From the IMG/VR virus record IMGVR_UViG_3300048550_000393, positions 1 through 45,010 of that record: a stretch of 45,010 nt of DNA. One strand, written 5' to 3'. Below the pieces are notes generated by a model that made no database searches, was not told the DNA's origin, and saw nothing but the letters and a program-made list of their open reading frames with translations. The position numbers and the translations under genes are program-made. The stretch comes from a virus. Below, one piece after another: positions 27,501 through 36,000 of this stretch. Positions within the stretch are counted from its first letter, which is position 1; each line of letters opens with the position of its first letter.

Positions 27501-27886
27501 ATTCGACTAAACCTAAAAACTTCCATTATGGCGCGACCGTTTCAGACCAAGTGTTGACAGTTGATGCAAACAGTTCTGTCGACTTCCATATGATGTGGGG
27601 GTCTGAACAAAACAGCACTATCGACGTAACTTTCGGAGCCGCATGGACGAATTCAGGAACTACTGTAACACTTAACCGTGGAGATTTCGCGTCGTTCACC
27701 GTTGCAAATGCTCCACAGGGCACTGACGCTACTGTTACAGCAACCACTACTCTACTTGGTTCAACGTTCACCAGAGAAGTCAAGATGATCGTTGGTGAAG
27801 GTGCTACATCTACGCCTGGCGCCGGCGGCAGTGGTAGCAGTAATGGCGATGGTGGCGATGGTGAAGGCGATCCGCAGCAGAACTAA
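21503..27886 (+). CDS. Very large virion structural protein, DUF4815-type N-terminal domain
   Basis: This 2127-residue protein is probably a baseplate-periphery or fibre-network component. The start has TFRETYRDFYDPKDGYYRVL and GKALQARELNESQTIIHEEI, the hallmark of DUF4815 proteins of marine myophages. Residues about 790-830 hold the conserved helix MKDIAKLERRLDELYERTAL, then LVITDNQGQSRVKSGFFADN. Residues 830-1680 are beta-rich, with GNPNGIFLTQLDVF-like jelly-roll strands and FDEPIYLTGGKEYAIILFS. A Ser/Thr/Gly linker lies at about 1680-1730, followed by two or three more beta domains and a Gly/Asp-rich C-terminus (SSNGDGGDGEGDPQQN). It lies directly behind gp8 (8-base gap with an AGGA ribosome-binding site), so it may take the role of T4 gp10 and gp11 in attaching fibres. 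Confidence 0.85.
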   Translation: MADFTDKTFRETYRDFYDPKDGYYRVLYNSGKALQARELNESQTIIHEEIARFGRNIFTEGALVSPGGSTVDNRIEYIRLDANSVIDPSLVGETLTNGTIQFIVLEAYNAVPEQDPSTLYVRYTDTSNVTDTDKAPRVQSGDVLTRPDNSTLTVIDDSEDEIPAAGRGTKAYFAPGEFFVQGHFVYMEGGESFLSKYSTEPTADIGFVIEESIVDESEDSNLYDNQGEVPDITAPGAHRYQIKLTPTTRDQVDISQNFIFVARVVKGVITREVSTFDAYSRVNDLLARRTKEESGDYVVDKFTAIFEPLDNTNLNLDVSEGIAYVDGYRLEFGQTDITVPKARQTLQTFNEPVPVAYGNYVYIDPTSSEGFGRLDAFGYLAIYDAASGGSVIGYCNVRGIQSDSFGYRLYIFDIRMSSIQGGTGYHSFADAVSLQDNIPGAGSPRIQLVDSTIHESSNNSLLFPLPRTSPKDDSITANYTVQRYTRIQSDSQGVISLSGVENNRWIIAESETSILTGPESVPSMAGVYSGLTPNTNHDIAYYVEVSNATPRTKTITVAEKTQTLPSTDWEKRPVFTDTVDGISLQSVLFRDSSGTDWSAAEDITHQFYLDGGQRDNFYDEAVVYLKPGYLLPTGDQSEIKVTYTHYTHTGPSGSTFFSASSYADDSYENIPNHTSATGQSISLRDVLDFRPSRTFGYTGEFNVVAELPQNASAITINDIEYYLPRIDVLVANAVNSGIGFGELQVIQGVPSITPKEPEIPVGSLSLYTFTLSPYTFSASDVSTAYIPNKRYTMKDIAKLERRLDELYERTALSFLETNTQSLVITDNQGQSRVKSGFFADNFSTFDYSDINNENYRASVDRSGLLQASFRENSVRLSYSTDNVDTVISKKGDLVTLPYVEVEFTEQELATSFINVNPHTVVSYIGNLELSPSSDEWRESRDLPPVIQSIYHTQEDLWYGGSYNWIDGSVTSFNSNLHMPLAEYQYKYENMVHAQDLLGETIGGQQIIPYMRSRRINFVAKGLRPNTKMFAYFDGVDVSNWVRQESTTQRFADNPQEFGSEYANESGYPADLGGPTLLQTDSKGELIGSFFLPNTESLKFRTGTQKFELLDVSLYDAESTISTSAFYSSQGALDTSQGNIDTTRRVYRSEGRNDPLAQTFFVDQIENPNGIFLTQLDVFMESKDSNAPLQVEVRTVENGVPTNQVVPGSVVFVNSDDVTVTSYDSISGESQGMNTLLTTGATAVKFDEPIYLTGGKEYAIILFSESVEYNVYISESEEFVIGSNQDKAPRISTLGSLFLSQNSSTWTPDQSKDLMFKLHRAHFETSGNLVLDNTSLPKVTLEFNPIETVAGQTHTDDIANNGIVKVYHQGHGFSNEDIVSISGVVNDIGGVPASEMNGLLEVYQPTWDGYYIKVPTVATASSSGGGNTVVASQQVYYDTFVPQIQAIVPNTTKINAGLSAPVAKSYGSSSDSRTVNQFVYTLQDEVPVFINEYNLNSQPKIVASSENVSTETLKLNLSLVTADPKVSPVIDLQRVAVMTLENVIDHDVYDPNTDTPDYTTFAYAAQHITTPVVVDESSLGLKVIFSGNRPSGSDFEVYVKTAPDEDTLVASTAIEGDSIHEWVKVDIDREIPTSDNPSNFPEYEYTHESEQFTAFQIKIVMHSENSSKSPLIKDLRAIALITGGSGSTGTTTTSSSSSNSGSTNTTSSTDTAGETNTGGDDTGTDTGTSLSAVAFPEISQLPTSVSITGAPRILSQYNPESDINNYMTPNEYWHQGTRRVRLFAKFDNNGDFQLYTNDPKKGSVNVGDDSLTGSTILATGKWLDRPVEVGEIFECGFRITHVDDVALPVYSGAFATQATPRAELRNVGTGADIGYQEVISVDVGELDSSGNMITWGGHGLVIDEHSNSLDNGASWTVDSLHLDPEVAITGTVRIEIFISPDNSLDNGTTLTGTTSIPLDVSYTLEGAPLVDDSLESQLVLLNADDGFVNDPDPTLTHYSLDSTKPKNFHYGATVSDQVLTVDANSSVDFHMMWGSEQNSTIDVTFGAAWTNSGTTVTLNRGDFASFTVANAPQGTDATVTATTTLLGSTFTREVKMIVGEGATSTPGAGGSGSSNGDGGDGEGDPQQN

Positions 27887-27888
27887 TT

Positions 27889-28122
27889 ATGAATAATCAT
27901 ATAAAAGTAGAAGGACATAATAATCTAGTGCGAGATAGACGAACTGGAGTGTTACTAAATACCAACAAGGCTGAGATAGATAAAGCACGGAAGATAAGCA
28001 AATCAAATCAAGAAAAGCAAAATCATATTGAATATTTATCCAAAGAAGTTAAAGGATTAAAGGAAGATATGACACAAATAAAAGAATTGCTTTTTCGTTT
28101 AGTAGAGGATAAAAATGAGTAA
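27889..28122 (+). CDS. Small coiled-coil virion-associated protein
   Basis: This 77-residue protein has the N-terminal block VEGHNNLVRDRRTGVLLNTN, a pattern common in small proteins among the tail genes of cyanophage-type myoviruses. Residues 25-75 are a continuous amphipathic helix (IEYLSKEVKGLKEDMTQIKE). It starts two bases after the large structural gene and overlaps the next fibre gene by eight bases, so it is co-translated with them. Function unknown; an adaptor or assembly role is likely. Confidence 0.75.
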   Translation: MNNHIKVEGHNNLVRDRRTGVLLNTNKAEIDKARKISKSNQEKQNHIEYLSKEVKGLKEDMTQIKELLFRLVEDKNE

Positions 28123-31100
28123 CATACAAGTAGTCAATCTTGCAGACAACATCAACGCCGCGATTTTAAAGATCAATCAAAACTTCGCTGAGATAGATAC
28201 GTCTAAGATGACAGAGGCCGAAGTCAATGCATTGATTCAGGCTGCGATCGATAGTCTAGACGTGAGTCTTGATGCCGCTGCAGTCCGTGCAATCATCGAA
28301 GGTTCCGACTTGGATATGTCCGGCAATAAAGTTTTGTTTGGCAACATGTACCAGTCAGTGTCAGACCTACCAAATGCATCCACCTATCACGGTATGTTTG
28401 CTCATGTTCATGAAACAGGTGGAGCATACTTTGCGCATAGTAATTCATGGATAGAACTTGCAAACAAAAGCGACATAGGGACAGGTTCTTCGGATGTTGA
28501 ATCCCTAGACGACTTAGAAGATGTCAATACCACAGGTAAAACTCTCGGACAGGTATTAAAGTGGAACGGATCTATTTGGATCGCTGATGATGAGTCTGGT
28601 GGCGGTTCAGGGACAGGTGGTACATCTGTCTACACAGTCACAGTATACGCTCGTTCTCCAAAAGAGACTACCCCTACAAAACCAAACAATGGGTCATATA
28701 CATTTTCGACCGGAACCTTTGCAGAACCTACGGGTCCAAACTGGTACAGAAGTATTCCTTCAACTCCAGCAAACGAAGATGTCTGGGCGTCTACTACAAC
28801 CTTTATTACGCTTGACCCAGACACAACCGTAAACGCAGGCACATGGTCAGATCCATCACTTGTAGGATCACAGTCAACTCCAGTAGATAACAGTGCGGGA
28901 GCTAAGTATGCACAGATATTTGCATATAAGAGAGTTGCAAGCGATACGACACTTGGCGCAGCTGATGCTCCAGTGGGCGGTACATTTGATTTCTCTACAG
29001 GAATTTACTTATCACCAGATGAAGAACAGGTAACTGCATCGGTAGATGCTGGATGGGAAAGCACACCCCCACCTCGTGCCGAAGAAACTCCTCAACTGTA
29101 TGTTGTAACAGGTATTGCAAGTGATGTAGATCTTGCAGAAGGTGATACAGTTGATACTTCGATCACATGGGGAGATCCACGACCAACGTCTTCAGGTACA
29201 GATGGTCAAGATGGTAGGTCCACGTTCCTTGCAGTTGCATATCGTCGTGTAGCAGATACGGCAGACGCCAACAACGATTTAGTTGTACCAGATGAGCCAC
29301 GTGGTGGTGGTATCGATTTCGGTGCAGCCACTCCAGCAGGAGTTCATCTAGGATTCCCTATTACAGATTCTTCGGGTAACCAATGGTACTCAACACCACC
29401 ATCTGGTACAGATACTCTATGGCAGTCATATCACTTATTCACACAGTTTGGTGATACCGGCGAAGACTGGGCTACAGACGACAGAACATCTACAGGTACG
29501 CCACTTGATTGGTCAGAACCTACGATTCAGTCGATCATTCCAGTATCAACATACTTCAAGTCTTTGTATGCACGATCACATCTAGACCTGACACAGTCCG
29601 CATACATTCTACCGAATCCAGCAAACAATGCGAACAATGGTGCGGTGTATGACTTTACATTAAATCGATTCTCAAGTCTACCTTCACATGAAGGTATCAA
29701 TTGGACAGAAGAGATGCCGCCGTTGTTCGATAGTAACGACGAAAGCAATGGTCCACTATGGGAGATCAGTACAGTCGCTACTCTTCGTGGTGCGATCGGT
29801 GCAGATAATACTCTAACATTTACTACACCAAAACTAATTCTTAATGTTGCGATTGATGGTATCGATGGATATCAAGTCACACAGGTTAATGCATACCGTC
29901 GTGCGGGTAGTTGGACTACATCCACTGCCGTGTCTGGCGGATCATTTAACTTTGAAACTAAAACATTTACACCGCCTGCAAATTGGTCTAAAACAGTACC
30001 AACAGGTGATAGTCAATTATACGTCATTACAGGTGTTGCGTCAACTCGACCAGACAACTATCCAACAGCAACTACTCCTCTGGTAGAAGATACTCAAATA
30101 GAATGGGATCTCCCAGAAGCAACTCAGGCGGGTGGTAATGGTGCACCTGGCCGATCTACTGCGCACGTTGTTGCGGTGACCAGAACACCAAGTGCTAGTG
30201 CTCCAAATACTCCTACAGGCGGTAGTGTTAACTTCACGGGTGGTATTGCTAAAGTAATGCCTACTGCAACTGATCATACATGGTACGACGATGTGGGTCT
30301 TATGGACGCCGCAGGGTACAATGTCGGTGGTACAATATGGGCATCCGAAGCAACTTTCTCTATCAGTGGTGATGAGGGTACAGACAACACTGCAACTTGG
30401 TCTGCTCCTTACCTAGACCACAATAACGGTGCGGATGGATTCTCGACATATCAGGTACAGATCTTTAAGAGAGATTCTTCTACTGCGACAGTATCAAGCA
30501 TTACAGGGACTCTACCTACAAACAATGACCCAAGTGTTTACTATGATTTTGATAACGATGGAATGTCTGGACTACCTTCTGATTGGTCAGAGACTCCACA
30601 AGAAGATCGTACACTAGGTAATGCACTATGGATGAGTCGTGCGGTAGCTACAGTTCAGGGTGACTTACAAGGAATCGATGATGATTTAACATGGACAAGT
30701 CCAGTTATCTACTCTGTCGATGGTGATTCAGGAACTCCGGACTTAGAAAATCTACCTAGAGAATCTCGCGGATACGTTTACTACTATACTGTTATAGAGG
30801 CAGAACAGGATACTTTAGCAGCATCACTACAGCCTTCTTACAATGCAACACTAGGATTTACTTGGGATGATACAGATGGCGGTTCAATCACTGGATTGAA
30901 TGGTAACTGGGGTATGAACCCAACAGTAGACACTAACTTATCTGGAACGTTATGGGCTGCTCGATACTTTGCAGAAAGAAGTGCCGAGGGTGTCACGACG
31001 GTTGCAGTAAGTGCTGCATTCCGTAGTTACAACTTTAATGGTTTGGTTACTTTCCAAAACATGAACCAAGAGTTAGGTAATCCGCAATCATCTTTAATCA

Positions 31101-31309
31101 CAACTATTGATGGTGGTCATATTACCACGGGTAGAATCGATGCAAGTTTAGTTGCTATTACAACTGATCCAGATAGTTATGAAGAGGGAGACACTGGTCT
31201 AAATATAACATCTAGTGTAGCTGGACAAGGTAGTATGTCAATTACTAACGATCTTATCACGATTAGTGACGCTAATAATGTAAGAGTCAAACTTGGTAAA
31301 CTATCATGA
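28115..31309 (+). CDS. Large modular tail fibre with repeated beta modules
   Basis: This 1064-residue fibre has an N-terminus (VVNLADNINAAILKINQNFA) that shares the IN-NF attachment motif with the collagen-like fibre. Residues about 169-1000 comprise some eight modules of 95-115 residues. Each has a VYxR/AYRR strand, a GG-(T/S)-(F/Y)-x-F turn, an aromatic W-(S/Y)-x-x-(I/V/P)-P segment, a (L/V)W(A/Q/M)S strand and a closing TWSxP or similar. The C-terminal segment (GGHITTGRIDASLVAITTD) and the last residues SDANNVRVKLGKLS resemble the tip of the collagen-like fibre. The modules are diverged at protein level, unlike the near-identical collagen repeats. It probably contacts receptors or forms a side fibre. 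It overlaps the next gene by ATGA. Confidence 0.88.
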   Translation: MSNIQVVNLADNINAAILKINQNFAEIDTSKMTEAEVNALIQAAIDSLDVSLDAAAVRAIIEGSDLDMSGNKVLFGNMYQSVSDLPNASTYHGMFAHVHETGGAYFAHSNSWIELANKSDIGTGSSDVESLDDLEDVNTTGKTLGQVLKWNGSIWIADDESGGGSGTGGTSVYTVTVYARSPKETTPTKPNNGSYTFSTGTFAEPTGPNWYRSIPSTPANEDVWASTTTFITLDPDTTVNAGTWSDPSLVGSQSTPVDNSAGAKYAQIFAYKRVASDTTLGAADAPVGGTFDFSTGIYLSPDEEQVTASVDAGWESTPPPRAEETPQLYVVTGIASDVDLAEGDTVDTSITWGDPRPTSSGTDGQDGRSTFLAVAYRRVADTADANNDLVVPDEPRGGGIDFGAATPAGVHLGFPITDSSGNQWYSTPPSGTDTLWQSYHLFTQFGDTGEDWATDDRTSTGTPLDWSEPTIQSIIPVSTYFKSLYARSHLDLTQSAYILPNPANNANNGAVYDFTLNRFSSLPSHEGINWTEEMPPLFDSNDESNGPLWEISTVATLRGAIGADNTLTFTTPKLILNVAIDGIDGYQVTQVNAYRRAGSWTTSTAVSGGSFNFETKTFTPPANWSKTVPTGDSQLYVITGVASTRPDNYPTATTPLVEDTQIEWDLPEATQAGGNGAPGRSTAHVVAVTRTPSASAPNTPTGGSVNFTGGIAKVMPTATDHTWYDDVGLMDAAGYNVGGTIWASEATFSISGDEGTDNTATWSAPYLDHNNGADGFSTYQVQIFKRDSSTATVSSITGTLPTNNDPSVYYDFDNDGMSGLPSDWSETPQEDRTLGNALWMSRAVATVQGDLQGIDDDLTWTSPVIYSVDGDSGTPDLENLPRESRGYVYYYTVIEAEQDTLAASLQPSYNATLGFTWDDTDGGSITGLNGNWGMNPTVDTNLSGTLWAARYFAERSAEGVTTVAVSAAFRSYNFNGLVTFQNMNQELGNPQSSLITTIDGGHITTGRIDASLVAITTDPDSYEEGDTGLNITSSVAGQGSMSITNDLITISDANNVRVKLGKLS

Positions 31310-31608
31310 GTTATGGACTATATATTTCAGACGGTGTTAATGGGTCTGTTATCACCAATTCAAATAATATTTTTAATGAAGAATATGAATTTGAATTTAC
31401 TAGTCAAGCAATTTCAGGGGGTTCTTCAATAGATATTCAAACGAGTGGTGCTGGAAATCCAGCACTCATAGGTATTTTCATTGAAGAAAACACAGGGTTA
31501 GATGCAGACATTGAAGTAGAAAGAGATTCTGTCAATGACATACTAAGAATTAAAAATACAGGAACTTCTTCGCAATCTGTTTCTGCAAAACTATTCAGGT
31601 TTCAATAA
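31306..31608 (+). CDS. Small beta-rich decoration protein
   Basis: This 100-residue protein opens with SYGLYISDGVNGSVITNSNN, a one-module version of the YGLxVYN...F(D)S motif of the next gene. The rest alternates polar beta strands (SIDIQTSGAGNPALIGIFIE) and ends in SVSAKLFRFQ. No enzymatic motif, signal or membrane segment is visible. It is translationally coupled on both sides (ATGA before, TAATG after). It is likely a virion or fibre-tip protein of the DUF6453-like type. Confidence 0.68.
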   Translation: MSYGLYISDGVNGSVITNSNNIFNEEYEFEFTSQAISGGSSIDIQTSGAGNPALIGIFIEENTGLDADIEVERDSVNDILRIKNTGTSSQSVSAKLFRFQ

Positions 31609-32396
31609 TGAGTGATTATGGCTTAACAGTATATAATGATAATAACGGGTTAATGTTTGACTCTTCTCGTAAAATGAATAGTTATGTTGTTACTGAAATT
31701 GGAACAGGATTGGGACCTAGTATTACGATAGGTTCAGATGATTTTGTTTTTGTAAAGGTACCATATGGTCAAGCAAGCAGTTTTGCAACCACTGTAGTGT
31801 TTATGGGCGCACCCTTAACTATACCACCAACTGCGCCGGCATTTTATGGACAAGATTTTACTCTGACTAACAACAATGGTATTAGTAACACCACATGGAC
31901 ATCCCCTACTCCAGTAATCCTAGATTACTTTGTAGTACGACATTCTAGTCAAATATCATCTACGGATGATTATGGTCTAGTTGTGTACAACGAAGATCAA
32001 ACTGTACAATTTGATAGTAGATCCATAACATTAGGACAGCATTTTAAGATCAACAGTTTTTATGAAACGAGAACTGTGGATGCTTGGTCACCACAAAATG
32101 GTGGTGAAGAACTAGGATCTTCAGGTGACTACGTTGAACTTTCAAAATGGACAAATGGAGTAGTTGGTGGACTTATTACTAGTTCTACGGTTATAGGCCT
32201 ATGGATTGGTCCACGTCATGCTATAAATTATTTCAGTACTGCGATCGACCTCGGCAACTCTGGCGATGACGATGATTCACCGCTGGGGCCACCCGGCGGC
32301 AACGGACTCCCAACCAGCGGTGGTAACTTTGCCACAAGTACTGAAAGTTATAATAATTCCATTAATGCAATGATCGTTACTGGCGTATTAATTTAA
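31608..32396 (+). CDS. Duplicated-module virion protein with Gly-rich loop
   Basis: This 262-residue protein contains two copies of one module. Copy one starts SDYGLTVYNDNNGLMFDSSR (residue 2). Copy two starts DDYGLVVYNEDQTVQFDSRS (about 122). Each continues as beta strands with a late SPTPVILDYFVVRH or GLWIGPRH segment. A loop at about 218-240 (GDDDDSPLGPPGGNGLPTSG) is Gly/Pro/Asp-rich and markedly GC-rich compared with its surroundings, like a variable adhesin loop. It belongs to the same family as the 100-residue protein just upstream. Role inferred as fibre-tip or capsid/tail decoration. Confidence 0.72.
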   Translation: MSDYGLTVYNDNNGLMFDSSRKMNSYVVTEIGTGLGPSITIGSDDFVFVKVPYGQASSFATTVVFMGAPLTIPPTAPAFYGQDFTLTNNNGISNTTWTSPTPVILDYFVVRHSSQISSTDDYGLVVYNEDQTVQFDSRSITLGQHFKINSFYETRTVDAWSPQNGGEELGSSGDYVELSKWTNGVVGGLITSSTVIGLWIGPRHAINYFSTAIDLGNSGDDDDSPLGPPGGNGLPTSGGNFATSTESYNNSINAMIVTGVLI

Positions 32397-32410
32397 AAAA
32401 GAGAAAGAAA

Positions 32411-32851
32411 ATGATTTATTACATCGCATACATTAGAAATAATGAAATACAAACATTAAAGTTAGCCAGTGGCTCTAACGAACCTGAAGGTTTAAGAGAA
32501 GATGGCACAACAATTGTACACATCGATTTTGTTGTTCAAGACAAAACAGATTTTATACAAACTCATTATTGGGATGGTGACTGGAAACAAAGAGAACCTT
32601 CTCCAAATATACATTCTTCTTGGGTAGATGGAGAATGGGTTTGGGATCAAGAAGATCTAATGAATGAAGTCAGATTTATGAGAAATCGCATTATAGCGAG
32701 CACTGACTGGACTCAGCTCTCAGACTCTCCACTATCTACTGATATGAAGAATGCGTGGGCGGGGTATCGTCAAGAATTAAGAGACTTAGACTTTATTGAT
32801 CCGGATATGTCAAATATTAATCAGGTTAACTGGCCAGAACCCCCACAATAA
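32411..32851 (+). CDS. Phage tail-fibre assembly chaperone-like protein
   Basis: This 146-residue protein has a C-terminal half typical of Phage_tail_APC-type proteins: VRFMRNRIIASTDWTQLSDS then PLSTDMKNAWAGYRQELRDL, the R-x-x-R-N...TDWTQ...AW..YRQ.LRDL pattern. The N-terminal part is a small beta domain with Trp-rich strands (YWDGDWKQRE; WVDGEWVWDQEDL). Family members usually sit behind tail fibre genes and act as fibre assembly chaperones or minor fibre parts. An AGAAAGAAA purine tract precedes the ATG. It is the last gene before the terminator at 32906-32943. Confidence 0.82.
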   Translation: MIYYIAYIRNNEIQTLKLASGSNEPEGLREDGTTIVHIDFVVQDKTDFIQTHYWDGDWKQREPSPNIHSSWVDGEWVWDQEDLMNEVRFMRNRIIASTDWTQLSDSPLSTDMKNAWAGYRQELRDLDFIDPDMSNINQVNWPEPPQ

Positions 32852-32905
32852 TTATTTACTTAATCTCTGAAATTAGAATATTATAAGTAAAGTAAATATT
32901 TTTTT

Positions 32906-32943
32906 AAAAATGTGCTTAGACTTCGTTTATGCACATTTTTTTT
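32906..32943 (+). terminator. Rho-independent terminator ending the gp8-fibre unit
   Basis: A perfect 10-bp stem AAAAATGTGC/GCACATTTTT encloses a 15-base loop and is followed by further T residues (eight in a row, 32936-32943). It separates two units; a late promoter starts three bases later. Confidence 0.85.
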
Positions 32944-32945
32944 GT

Positions 32946-32953
32946 TATAAATA
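32946..32953 (+). promoter_or_regulatory. T4-type late promoter for the tetrapeptide-repeat protein
   Basis: An exact TATAAATA lies directly after the terminator T-run and 51 bases before the GTG start of the 1639-residue gene, giving a leader of roughly 45 bases. Confidence 0.88.
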
Positions 32954-33004
32954 AAGGGGTCATTAACCAATAAACTTTAACTTTAGCTAAAGAGAGACGA
33001 TATC

Positions 33005-36000
33005 GTGTCAGCATCTAGTATACCACTAAAAATTAAAAATACCGATGGTGACCTACAGGAATTCACTCCAGCGCAAGAGATGTATCTTGCGGTAAAGGTG
33101 GGTGAAGCATTAGCGGAGGCCTCCGCTGGTGATGTCGGTGACATCAGTCTAACCAATGGTACAAACATCGGTTCTTTTGTAGATACGTACTACAATGAAC
33201 CAGCGGGTACACACCCAATGTCTGCTATCACTGGCACAAGTGTAACTACAACCTTGAAACAGGTTGCTGGTTCCGCGAGTGAATCTGGTTCTGATTTTGC
33301 CCGTCCTGTCGGTTATTATGCAGATAATTCTAATCCTGGCTTCTACGAAATGGTAGACTCAGATTTAGATAATCTCACAAATCGTGCACTAAAAAATGTG
33401 GAGACCCTAGGTCTTCAGGGTGCATATGAACTTTCAACGTCCTCGCCAGGCAGTGATTGGACCAAACACATCGATGGTGTGTTCTCCGATACTCATGGTG
33501 ACGGTACAACAACTCAATACCACATCTGGAAGAAAGTTACTTTGGCAACACCACCAGCCGGTGTTACCACTACACGTCCAGTTGCAACCGACTATGATGG
33601 TACTTCATCATTCAGCGGTTTTAAAGAAATGTCAGACGCAGAAATCAAGTATACACTTGGTCAACGCGCTAAGTCACTCCGAGCAACAGCAGGTGCGATT
33701 GGTTCATACCAGTTGCGTTCATCTGCACAAGGTGCTCCAACTCTAGCAGGTACATGGGTACCACGAGGTTCTGCCTCTAACACCCGTCGTACTATTGTCG
33801 ACGTTGCATACTCTCGTACACGTAACTCAGCTTACACACGTACAAGAATCTCTGCATATACTCGTAACCGTATTTCAACATATACTCGTAATAGTGTAGA
33901 TACTTTCTCACGTACGTTTGTTGGAGAATATACGGGAGCGTATTCACGTGACTTCGTAGGAAACTATGCTCGTGACTATGTAGGCAACTACGCAAGAACT
34001 CGCGTTTCATCATATACACGTAACAGACTAACTGCATTTACTGGTTATTTTGCCGGTACTTACAACCGTTCACGTGTTTCTACATATGTCCGAAACCGAA
34101 TCACACCATTTACTGGTACATTCTCACGCAATAGAGTTTCTTCTTATACTCGTGGTCGTGTATCAACTTACACAGGTACTTACTCACGTACACGCAGTTC
34201 TGCTTACACAGCAGACTACACTCGTACTCGTGTGTCAGCATACACCGGAACTTACTCAGGAACTTATTCCCGTAACCGTGTATCTGCATATGCCGGTACC
34301 TACACACGCAACCGTGTATCAACTTATGCACGTACTAGTACTCGAACTCGTACATCTGCTTACTCAGCAGACTACACCCGTACTCGTATAACTAATTACA
34401 CACGTGACCGTGTAACAAACTTCGCAGGCGTTTTCTCTCGTGCACGTGTTTCATCATACACACGCAATCGAGTTACTAACTTCGCTGGTAACTTCGTAGG
34501 TAACTATGCTCGTGGATTCGTGGGTAACTACTCACGTGGCTTCGCAGGCAACTACTCTCGTGGTTATGCTGGTGATTATGTTGGTAACTACGCTCGTGTT
34601 TCTACTCGTACATCCACTCGTACACGTTATTCAGCATATGCCCGTACGTCAACTCGTACTCGCTATTCTGCATATACTCGTGATCGCGTCACTAACTTTG
34701 CCGGAAACTTCGTAGGTAACTATGCAACTACCTTTACTGGTGATTTCGTAGGTAACTATTCAAGAACATTCGTAGGAAACTATGGTGGTAACTTCGTAGG
34801 TAACTATGCAACCACATTTACTGGCGACTTTGTTGGTAACTATGCTCGTGGATATGCTGGTAACTATGCCGGAGATTACGTAGGTAACTATTCACGTGAT
34901 CGTGTAACTAACTTTGCTGGTAACTTTATCGGTAACTACGCAACAACGTTCACAGGTGATTTTGTTGGTAACTATGCTCGTGGATATGCTGGTAACTATG
35001 CTGGCGATTATGTGGGAGATTACGCAAGAACAAGTACTCGTACTCGCTATCAAACATACGACTACACTCGTAATTCAACCCGCACATCAACACGTACACT
35101 AGCCTATACCCGTACATTGTACTATGCCGGCGACTTCGTTGGAAATTATTCTCGTAACCGTGCATTCTCATACGCTGGAGATTACTCTCGCAACCGTGCA
35201 TTCTCATATGTCGGTAACTACGGACGCACACGTACTGGTAACTATACTGGTAACTATGGCCGTACTCGTGCTACTAACTACGCAGGTAACTTCGTAGGAA
35301 ACTACGGACGTACTCGTGCCGCATCTTATGTTGGTAACTACGGACGTACATCCACTCGTACACGTAATGCGACATATACTGGTAACTATGGTCGTACTCG
35401 TGCCGCATCTTATGTCGGTAACTACGGACGTACATCCGCTCGTACACGTAATGCGACATATACTGGTAACTACGGACGTACTCGTGCAGCATCATATGTT
35501 GGTGATTACTCGCGTAACCGCGCAACCAACTTTACTGGTAACTTTGCTGGTGATTACTCTAGAGGACGTGCTGCAACGCTTGACTACACTAGAGATTCTA
35601 TAAACGGCGGATCATTCACAGGAAACTATAGTCGAAACCGTGCATCAAGTGTAAGCTATACTCGATATAACTATTCTACTCGTGTTTCTACCAGAGAAAG
35701 TACTGGATCTGGTTCTAGCTGGAGTGGCTTCCAAATTCAGACGAGCTTTGCACAACCAACTTATTACTGGGAAGTGCAATACGAAGGTGGTATATACATC
35801 TATAATATACACTGGGATGGGTTTGCTGGAAGTACTGCATTGAGCAACGGATCTACAACGACAATAACTGTCGGTGGGGTAACATACGGTAGAGGTAGCT
35901 ACCATAGCTCTGGTTTCGGTGCTCCTAGGTATTATATTAGAAGATTATCACCTAATACTTTCACCGGCAACTATTCTGGTAACTACACTGGCGCTCTGTA

